Shown: one piece after another, positions 6,311 through 12,482 of the stretch
Layout of the letters: every line of letters starts with the position of its first letter
Position numbering within the stretch: position 1 is the first letter of the stretch
From: Kiloniellales bacterium
GTDB taxonomy: Bacteria; Pseudomonadota; Alphaproteobacteria; Kiloniellales; JAKSDN01
DNA length: 14,685 nt
Direction: 5' to 3'
Assembly: GCA_022360075.1 (NCBI GenBank)
Contig: JAKSDN010000139.1
Coordinates: forward strand, 1 to 14,685
The notes under the pieces: model-generated
What the model was told of the DNA's origin: nothing
Seen by the model: only the letters and a program-made list of their open reading frames with translations
The model's database searches: none
Position numbers and translations under genes: made by a program

Positions 6311-7520
6311 AGTAGCGCGCCAGGGCGCGCCGCTTGCCGATCGAGCCCATGACGGGCACGCCGAGCGCGCGTTCCGCCTCCTCGGGCCGCTTGAGACGCA
6401 TGTCGAAGTACTCGCGCAGGAAGGCAATCAGGACCGCGAGCATGAAGCCGCCGAGGATCGCGACTTTGATGAAGAACATGCGCGAGCGCGTGGGCCGGGC
6501 CGGCACGGCGGCATACTCGATGACCTTGGCGTTGATCAGGTTGCCCGGCGCCTGCTCGCGGGCGCGCTCGGCCTCGTAGCGGGTCTTGTAGTCCAGGAAG
6601 AGCTTCTCCTGCGACGCGATCAGGACGGTGAGCTCGTTGATCGTGCTCTGCGTCTCCTCAAGCTCTTTCATCTCCGTGTTGCGCACCTCGAGATCGCGCT
6701 TGGCCGCCACGATGTTCCTGTCCACGACCTGGACGCGGGGATGGTCCGCGGCAAAACGGCTGGTCAGATCCGCGCGCTGCTGCTGCAGCGCGGCCAGACG
6801 CTCGCGGACGACGCCGATCTCGCGGACCAGCTCGCCGCGGCCCTCCGACAGGGCGGTGACCGAATAGCGCGCCCGGAAGTCGTCCATCGCGTTGCGCAGC
6901 TCGGCCAGCTCCTGCTCGGCCTCCTCCATCTTGCCCTCGAAGTAGTCGCTGCCGCCGCTGGAGGTGTGGATCGCCCGGCGGTGGTCGATGTAGGCGTCGG
7001 TGATGGCGTTGACGACCTGCATGGTGAACTCGGGCTCCTTGCCGCCGAACTGGATCTGCAGGACGTTGGAGTCCACCAGCGGCGTGGCCTTGAGGCCCTC
7101 GCTCAGGTCCTCGATCCAGCCCTCGAGGGGCGGAACCTCGTTACGCAGGCCGAGCTCGACCATGAAGGCCCGCAGGCCCTTCCGGAAGGCCTTGATCGGG
7201 TTGGTCTCCTCGGGTGCCGGCGGCAGCTCGAGCAGCCCCAGCTTCTCGACCACGGCCTCCAGCACCGGCCGCGAGCCGACGATCTGCACCTCGGTGTTCA
7301 TGGCCTCGGCCATGTCCGGGGCGACGAACTCGGGCGTCGCATAGGTCGCGGGCGTGAAGACCGGCGACTTGGTGCGCTCGATCAAGACCGCGGTCTCGGC
7401 CTCGAAGCCGGGCGGCTTCACGTAGACGAGCACAACGCTCAAGGCGATGACGAAGAGCCACCAGCCGATGATCGTCGTCTTCCAGCGAAACACGAAGGCG
7501 AGTATGTCGCGTCTGGTCAT
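6309..7520 (-). CDS. Wzz/GumC-type polysaccharide chain-length determinant
   Basis: A 403-residue inner-membrane protein. Topology is typical of polysaccharide co-polymerases: a short cytoplasmic N-terminus, membrane segment 1 (about 15-34), a large periplasmic domain with an early alpha/beta part (38-180) and a long coiled coil (about 196-318), then the proline-containing VPARPTRSR (339-347) before membrane segment 2 (about 349-368). The 35-residue cytoplasmic tail RPEEAERALGVPVMGSIG is common in GumC/ExoP-type proteins, but the fused kinase domain of Wzc is absent. Here the ATPase part is a separate gene 72 bp upstream. Its job would be to set polymer length and link synthesis to export. 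A 3' neighbour, the deacetylase, starts 29 bp after its stop. Confidence 0.88.
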   Translation of the reverse strand: MTRRDILAFVFRWKTTIIGWWLFVIALSVVLVYVKPPGFEAETAVLIERTKSPVFTPATYATPEFVAPDMAEAMNTEVQIVGSRPVLEAVVEKLGLLELPPAPEETNPIKAFRKGLRAFMVELGLRNEVPPLEGWIEDLSEGLKATPLVDSNVLQIQFGGKEPEFTMQVVNAITDAYIDHRRAIHTSSGGSDYFEGKMEEAEQELAELRNAMDDFRARYSVTALSEGRGELVREIGVVRERLAALQQQRADLTSRFAADHPRVQVVDRNIVAAKRDLEVRNTEMKELEETQSTINELTVLIASQEKLFLDYKTRYEAERAREQAPGNLINAKVIEYAAVPARPTRSRMFFIKVAILGGFMLAVLIAFLREYFDMRLKRPEEAERALGVPVMGSIGKRRALARY

Positions 7521-7535
7521 GATCCTGCCTGCTCC

Positions 7536-7590
7536 GGCCGGGTCTCCGCGACGGGCGCTCTGGCGGCGCCGGGCGCGCGCGGACCCGGCC
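7536..7590 (-). other. Strong GC-rich intercistronic stem-loop between ATPase-like and Wzz-like genes
   Basis: GGCCGGGTC (7536-7544) pairs perfectly with GACCCGGCC (7582-7590). After a 2-nt bulge, CGCG (7547-7550) pairs with CGCG (7578-7581). The loop can itself form GGCGC/GCGCC (7554-7558 and 7566-7570). In the minus-strand transcript the stem begins 2 nt after the TGA of the ATPase-like gene and fills most of the 72-nt gap. There is no U-run, so full intrinsic termination is not supported; attenuation or RNA stabilisation is possible. Confidence 0.5.
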
Positions 7591-7592
7591 CG

Positions 7593-8297
7593 TCAGTAAA
7601 ACAGCTCGGGAACCGGGTATTCCCGCTTGTTCAGCACGATTCCGGTAATGGTCATCTTGGCGACCTCGAGGTCCTTGCGCAGACGCTCCAGCGCGAGCAC
7701 GCCAGTGCGGTTGCTGTCGACCACGAGCAGAACGTGGTTGGCCTTCTCCGACCACTCGTAGGGCGCGCGGCCGTCGAGCGCGCCGGCATCGACCACGATC
7801 ACGTCATAGCGCGCGCGCAGGCCCGAGATATAGTCCTCCCACTGCCCGCCGGAGGGCGGCCGACGGCCATCGGCCAGAAGCGGCAGGAAATGGACGCCCC
7901 AGTCCTGACGGAACTGGATCGCGGCATCCAAATCCTCCGCCAGTCCGTTGGGCGCCTCGGACGCCCGGGACGGCGGGCCACCCGCCTTGGCATGGCTCGG
8001 CTGGCCGTTGGCATCGAGGAGCAGGACGTCGGCGGCGCCGCTGCGCGCGAAGGAGCGGGCGAGACCCGCGCAGACGGTCGAGACCCCCTCGCCGCGGGTT
8101 CGCGCCGTCAGGATGTAGACGAGGGCATCGTTGCGGTACTCGGCGGACGATTCGGCGGCCGTAAGCCTCAGCCGCAAATCGTCGAACTCTCGTTCGATCG
8201 CCCGGACCTTTCTGGATGACCCGATCAAGTCTCGCGATCCTTCGCCAGCGCGCGCCTCTACATGAGAGAGGCTAGTTAAGCCAGAGCCACGAGGCAC
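7593..8297 (-). CDS. CpsD/BY-kinase-like ATPase with degenerate P-loop
   Basis: About 234 residues when started at GTG 8297 (AGGA lies 9 nt upstream); a TTG at 8327 is the longest alternative and the start is uncertain. The fold matches cytoplasmic tyrosine-kinase partners of Wzz proteins: an N-terminal helix DLIGSSRKVRAIEREFDDLR, a P-loop region TARTRGEGVST (64-74), Walker A' VLLLDANGQ (91-99), Walker B YDVIVVDAG (164-172), and a closing GIVLNKREYP. The invariant P-loop lysine is valine (residue 72, codon at 8082-8084), and the C-terminus has only two tyrosines instead of a tyrosine cluster. It is therefore probably not a normal autokinase and may act as a structural partner of the Wzz-like protein encoded next to it. 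It follows the GT4 gene in the same leftward run. Confidence 0.78.
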   Translation of the reverse strand: MPRGSGLTSLSHVEARAGEGSRDLIGSSRKVRAIEREFDDLRLRLTAAESSAEYRNDALVYILTARTRGEGVSTVCAGLARSFARSGAADVLLLDANGQPSHAKAGGPPSRASEAPNGLAEDLDAAIQFRQDWGVHFLPLLADGRRPPSGGQWEDYISGLRARYDVIVVDAGALDGRAPYEWSEKANHVLLVVDSNRTGVLALERLRKDLEVAKMTITGIVLNKREYPVPELFY

Positions 8298-8356
8298 AAT
8301 CAACTGTCCTGTGCCGCTGCCCCCCAAATGACATAGCCCGAATGTGAAAAGCTTCT

Positions 8357-9484
8357 CTAGACCCGCGTGGGTTGTTGGTCCATTTCACCGTAGAGCGCCG
8401 CAAGTTTCTTGCAATAGACTGAAATATCGAAGTTTTCGTTAAATCGCAGCCGCCCGGCGCGTTGCAGTCTCGCGCGCAGCGCCGGATCGCCGATGACCTT
8501 CTCGAGCGCGCCGATCAGCGCCTCGCGGTCGCCGGCCGGGATCAGGAGGCCGGACACGCCGTCCTCGACCACCTCGTCGGCCGCACCGACCCGCGACACG
8601 ACCGAGGCCAAACCATAGGCCAAAGCCTCGAGCATCGCAATCGACAGTCCCTCGAAATGCGACGGTAAAACAAAGACATCGGATTGTCTGAGCAGGCCCT
8701 CGACCGCCGCGGCTTCGAGCCAGCCCGGGAACTCGATCCGCTCCGCCAAGCCGAGCGCCTCGGCGCGGGCCCGGTAGGCGGCGAGCGTCCCGTCGCCGGC
8801 GAGGCAGGCTCGCCAATCGAGCCGCGCCAGCCGCGGGTCGGCCAAGGCCTCGAGCAGCTCGTCGACGCCCTTCTCCGGGCGCAGCTTGCCGAGAAACAGC
8901 AGTCGGCAAGGACCTTCGGGCTCGCCGCGGGCCGGCGGCTCGGCCGGGCCGGCCACCCCGTTCATCAGGATCACGGCCTTGCGCGGGTCGATGCCGAGCT
9001 TGTCGTGCGCGGCCTGCCGCCATTGCGCGCCCAGGACGACGACCCGGTCGGCCCGGCGCAGGGTCGCCCGCAGCAAGGCCCCGAGCGGCGCCGGCAGGCC
9101 GCCGGCGAAGGCGACGAAGGCGCCGGAATGGAGATGCAGGAGGATCGGCAGCCCGAGCGCAGCACCCAGCCAGACGATGAGGCCCTTGCGCAGGATGCTG
9201 CCGCGCGAGGCCATGTGGATGTGCAACAGGCGGATGCGGCCGCGCCAGGCACCCCAGGCGATGCGCGCCAAGGCGGCGAGGAGGTAAAACGGGGAACTGT
9301 AAAGCTGCCAGGGCCCATAAGTGTCGACGATGCGGAAGGCCGGGCCGTCGCCGCTGTCCCGCCAGTATCTTACGACGCCGGTCACCAGCCGGCTGATCCC
9401 GCCGCGCTCGTCGGTGCCGCCGGGGGTGACGAGATAGACGCAAGGCGCCTGAGTTCGGCTTCGCTCCAGCGACCTGCCTGGCAT
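8357..9484 (-). CDS. GT4-family glycosyltransferase (leftward run)
   Basis: A 375-residue GT-B retaining glycosyltransferase. The N-terminal acceptor half carries the glycine-rich GGISRLV (28-34) and IRLLHIHMASRG (84-95). The C-terminal nucleotide-sugar half has LLFLGKLRPEKGVDELLEAL (195-214) and the E-x7-E signature EGLSIAMLE (278-286), the usual Glycos_transf_1 hallmark. It probably adds one sugar to the lipid-linked repeat unit on the cytoplasmic face. The ATG at 9484 has AGGGAG 6 nt upstream, whereas the 37-residue upstream extension is arginine/cysteine-rich and lacks family similarity. It heads the leftward run and is divergent from a second GT4 gene. The last 30 codons and following gap (about 8340-8450) are clearly more A/T-rich than the surroundings. 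Confidence 0.88.
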   Translation of the reverse strand: MPGRSLERSRTQAPCVYLVTPGGTDERGGISRLVTGVVRYWRDSGDGPAFRIVDTYGPWQLYSSPFYLLAALARIAWGAWRGRIRLLHIHMASRGSILRKGLIVWLGAALGLPILLHLHSGAFVAFAGGLPAPLGALLRATLRRADRVVVLGAQWRQAAHDKLGIDPRKAVILMNGVAGPAEPPARGEPEGPCRLLFLGKLRPEKGVDELLEALADPRLARLDWRACLAGDGTLAAYRARAEALGLAERIEFPGWLEAAAVEGLLRQSDVFVLPSHFEGLSIAMLEALAYGLASVVSRVGAADEVVEDGVSGLLIPAGDREALIGALEKVIGDPALRARLQRAGRLRFNENFDISVYCKKLAALYGEMDQQPTRV

Positions 9485-9724
9485 TGCGCGCTCCCTGCAC
9501 CGCGACCGCGTCGTACCCCTCACGGCCGCGGCCCGCACGATCAGGAATCGGACGACGAAACCGCAACCATCTTCGGCATCGCAGCCTCGGGCCAATCGCT
9601 ATAAGAAGGGATTAACGCGAAGCTTGCCAAGATCCCAAGGGACAAGTCTCCGAAGGATCCAAGCGAGCCTCACGCCTCCGGGTGACGACATCTCTGATCC
9701 ACGTACGATGGGGAGGCCTTGGCC
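9485..9724. other. Divergent promoter region of the exopolysaccharide locus
   Basis: This gap of about 240 bp separates the leftward and rightward runs of the locus and is the natural place for control of both. It includes a relatively A/T-rich patch around 9595-9635 with TATAAG (9600-9605), good as a plus-strand -10, although no matching -35 is seen. No gene, REP-like repeat or clear operator palindrome was recognised. Confidence 0.5.
9601..9630 (-). promoter_or_regulatory. Possible promoter for the leftward exopolysaccharide run
   Basis: On the minus strand TTGGCA (complement of 9625-9630) matches the -35 consensus at five of six positions. It is followed after 18 nt by TCTTAT (complement of 9601-9606), a four-of-six -10 match lacking the important second-position A. 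It would give a leader of about 110 nt before the ATG at 9484. Weak evidence. Confidence 0.25.
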
Positions 9725-10888
9725 TTGCGGGTCCTCCTGCTGATCCACAACCTCGACCTGGGCGGTGCCCAGACGGCGGTGCTGAACCTGGCGCGCGGCC
9801 TGAAGAGCCTGGGCCAGCCGCCGCTGGTCATGGCCTGGCGCCGGACCGGGGTCCTGGAGCCGCAGTTCCGGGCCGCCGGGATCGAGTTGGACCTGCCCAG
9901 CGGACCGCGCGGCGGCCTGCGCCGCCTCGGCGTCCCCGGACTGATCCGGCGGACCGTCGAGGCGCGGGGGATCGACGTCATCCACGCCCATATGTCCGAT
10001 TCCGCAATCTGGGCGGCGCTGGTGCAGCCGCGCTGCCGCCGGCCGGCGGTGGTGACTCATCACAGCAGCGCCCTGATCGACACCGTGGGACGCGGACGCC
10101 CGGTCTATGGCTGGTTCCGGCGCCGCCTGCTGTTCCTGAGCGCACGGCATGTCGCCGTCAACGTCGCGGTCGCCGAGGCCGTGCGCACGCCCCTGGCCCG
10201 GGCGAGCGGCATCCCATCCGAGCGCATCGACGTGATCCCCAACGGGATTCCGCTGCCCCCTCAGGACGCCGTGGACGCGGCCCGCGAGGCCCGACGGCAG
10301 CGCGGCAAGCGCGCCGACTTCGCGCCGCGTCTGTTGTTTCTGGGTCGCCTGGCCGAGTCAAAGGCCCTGGACATCCTGATCCAGGCGGCGCCGCGGCTGT
10401 TCGAAGCCTATCCGACGGCCTCGATAGACATCGTCGGCGAGGGCGACAAGGAAGACGCCTTACAAGCCCAAGTCAAAGCGCTCGGCCTAACCGAGAAGAT
10501 CCGCTTCCGCGGCTTTGCCGCCGACGTCGCCCCCTGGCTCCGTCAAGCCGACCTTTTCGTCTCGCCGTCCCGGGTCGAGGGCTTGCCCTTCGCTGTCCTG
10601 GAGGCGATGGCCTGGGGACTGCCGGTGGTGGCCAGCGACATCCCCGGTCATCGCGAGCTCGTACGTCCAGAGGAGACCGGCGTACTCGTACGCCTGGATG
10701 ACCCAGAGCAACTCGCCGAAGCGCTGATCGAGGCTCTGCGCGAGACGACGCGTGGCCAGCACCTGACCGAAGCCGCCCAAGCGCTGGTCGCCGAAGGCTA
10801 CAGCGAGGCCGCCATGGCGAGGCGCCATGTGGCGCTCTATCGGTCGCTGGCCGCGACGCCCGGTTCACAGAAGGCTCCGATTCTTTAG
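9725..10888 (+). CDS. GT4-family glycosyltransferase (rightward run)
   Basis: A 387-residue GT-B glycosyltransferase. The N-terminus RVLLLIHNLDLGGAQTAVLNLA (2-23) is the classic GT4 donor/acceptor loop with GGAQ. VIHAHMSDS (85-93), VIPNGI (170-175), LLFLGRLAESKALDILI (203-219) and the E-x7-E motif EGLPFAVLE (285-293) follow in the expected order. It is likely to add a sugar to an exopolysaccharide repeat unit. TTG at 9725 is chosen because GGGGAGG at 9710-9716 lies 8 nt away; a TTG at 9719 would be only 2 nt from that site. The gene differs clearly from the leftward GT4 in sequence, so the two are unlikely to be recent duplicates. A hairpin covers its stop codon. Confidence 0.88.
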   Translation: MRVLLLIHNLDLGGAQTAVLNLARGLKSLGQPPLVMAWRRTGVLEPQFRAAGIELDLPSGPRGGLRRLGVPGLIRRTVEARGIDVIHAHMSDSAIWAALVQPRCRRPAVVTHHSSALIDTVGRGRPVYGWFRRRLLFLSARHVAVNVAVAEAVRTPLARASGIPSERIDVIPNGIPLPPQDAVDAAREARRQRGKRADFAPRLLFLGRLAESKALDILIQAAPRLFEAYPTASIDIVGEGDKEDALQAQVKALGLTEKIRFRGFAADVAPWLRQADLFVSPSRVEGLPFAVLEAMAWGLPVVASDIPGHRELVRPEETGVLVRLDDPEQLAEALIEALRETTRGQHLTEAAQALVAEGYSEAAMARRHVALYRSLAATPGSQKAPIL

Positions 10889-10897
10889 CTTTCTGTG
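10866..10897 (+). other. Stem-loop over the GT4 stop codon
   Basis: CACAGAAGGCT (10866-10876) and AGCTTTCTGTG (10887-10897) can pair into an 11-bp RNA stem with one G-U wobble and a 10-nt loop. The TAG stop (10886-10888) sits at the loop/stem border. It lies 67 nt before the likely start of the wzy-like gene. No U-tract follows, so it is not a canonical terminator. Confidence 0.5.
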
Positions 10898-10964
10898 CGA
10901 GACTGCGGCGAAGCGCGGGCGGCGACCGCCAAGCGCTTCCAACGCAAGGCTGCGGAGAACGCGA

Positions 10965-12482
10965 TTGCGCGCACTGGCACAGCGACTGGGCGGCGGGCCA
11001 CTGATACAGCTCGAGTGGCTGTTCGCGCTGCTGATGGCCACCGCCTTCGCCTATTTCGTCGGCACCGGCTTCTGGGTCGGCGCTGCCGGCATTCTCGGCC
11101 TGGTCGCCTTCGTCCTGCTGATCCTGATGCGGCCGGATGCCATCACCGTGATCTGGTTCGTCGGCATGCCGACGATCTTCATCGTCGGCAACAACGCGCT
11201 CTCCGGGATCCCCTTCGTCACCTTCGACCGGCTGCTGTTTCTCGCCGCCTTCGGCCTGCTCGTCGCCCGCCTGCTGGTCCAGCCCAGGTCGGTTCAGCGC
11301 ATCGGCCCGATCGAGAAGAGCATGGCCTTGCTCCTGCTCGTCTTCATCATCTCCTGGGCCTTCACCATGCCCGGCAAGTCGAACGAGCTGCTGTGGGACG
11401 ACACGGCGATGCTGTTCGACACCTATCTCATGCCCTTCGCCGCTTTCCTGGTGGCCCGCAACATCGCCTGGAGCGAGGTCACGGTAAAACGCTTCCTCTG
11501 GTGTTTCGTGCTCGTGGTCGGCAGCTACCTAATCGTCACGGGGCTGCTGCAATACGTCCTCGGCATGGACTTCTTCATGAGCAAGCAGCACCGCAACATG
11601 CACCCCGACCGCATGACCGGGCCCTTCATCAACGCGCTGGTCTTCGGCATCATCCTGGCCAGCGTCTTCATGATGGCGCTCTGGCTGTTCCTGCATTCCA
11701 AGCAGCCGTGGCAGCGCCTCCTTCTCCTGGGCATGATCGGCGGGCTCTGCCTTTGCATCCTGCTGAGCAAGGGCCGCGCGGTCTGGCTCGCCATGCCGAT
11801 CGCGCTCGGCTACCTCTTCCTCATGGACAAGCGGATCCGCCCGCTGCTGATCGCGCTTGCCCTGCTCGCCGGACTGGCCGCGCCGCCGCTGACCTTCGTC
11901 ATGGCCGAGCGCGCGGCCCTGGGCGAACGGCTGGGTGCGCGCTCGCCGGTCTTCAACCGCGTGGCGCTCTATGCCACGGCGGTCGATATGATCAAGGAGC
12001 GCCCGATCTTCGGCTTCGGCTTCGGGATCTCGACCTACGGCGACCACCGAACGCCGTTCCTGACGTCTTGGGGCGACGTGCCGGCCCAATACTCCATGGA
12101 CGCCAGCATCCCGCACAACGAGTTCCTCAATGTCCTCGTGCTGGTCGGGGTGGTGGGCCTGGTGCCCTTCGTGATCCTGTTCTGGTACTGCTGGCGCGCG
12201 CTCGCGCGCTGCCATTCGGGGCGGGACCCTTGCGAGCCGCACGCCCGCGACCTGGCGCTCTACGTCCAGGCGATTTTCATCATCGTGGTCGTCAACGGCC
12301 AGTTCATGGACGTCTCGCGCGGCCACTTCTTCCTTTTCACCATGCTGTTCTTCCTGATGGGCATGGTCGTGCGCACGCCGCCGGCGGTGATCGAGGCCGA
12401 GCGGCTGGACTCGGGCTTCGGGCCGAAAAGGCCCCAGCGCCTCACTCCGCCGCCCGAAGCGCCGGCGTCGGGCCGGGCCTAG
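10965..12482 (+). CDS. O-antigen polymerase/ligase (Wzy/WaaL-type) membrane protein
   Basis: A 505-residue polytopic membrane protein with about 11-12 hydrophobic segments between residues 14 and 468. Features of the Wzy_C/O-antigen ligase family are present: LLSKGRAVWLA (266-276, replacing the usual SRG), a large periplasmic loop with MIKERPIFGFGFGISTYGDH (342-361), and PHNEFLNVLVLVGVVGL (383-399), the usual histidine-containing region after the loop. It would polymerise lipid-linked repeat units or transfer the polymer to an acceptor; sequence alone does not separate these. TTG at 10965 has GGAG at 10954-10957 (7-nt spacing). An open frame continues upstream into the GT4 gene but is basic and unlike the family. 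The last 41 bp overlap the convergent RND gene. Confidence 0.85.
   Translation: MRALAQRLGGGPLIQLEWLFALLMATAFAYFVGTGFWVGAAGILGLVAFVLLILMRPDAITVIWFVGMPTIFIVGNNALSGIPFVTFDRLLFLAAFGLLVARLLVQPRSVQRIGPIEKSMALLLLVFIISWAFTMPGKSNELLWDDTAMLFDTYLMPFAAFLVARNIAWSEVTVKRFLWCFVLVVGSYLIVTGLLQYVLGMDFFMSKQHRNMHPDRMTGPFINALVFGIILASVFMMALWLFLHSKQPWQRLLLLGMIGGLCLCILLSKGRAVWLAMPIALGYLFLMDKRIRPLLIALALLAGLAAPPLTFVMAERAALGERLGARSPVFNRVALYATAVDMIKERPIFGFGFGISTYGDHRTPFLTSWGDVPAQYSMDASIPHNEFLNVLVLVGVVGLVPFVILFWYCWRALARCHSGRDPCEPHARDLALYVQAIFIIVVVNGQFMDVSRGHFFLFTMLFFLMGMVVRTPPAVIEAERLDSGFGPKRPQRLTPPPEAPASGRA

Noticed and set aside
6741..8219. A 492-codon plus-strand open frame opposite the Wzz-like and ATPase-like genes
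   Set aside because: It lies across two well-recognised minus-strand genes and their gap, has no domain and shows the composition expected of an antisense frame in GC-rich DNA.
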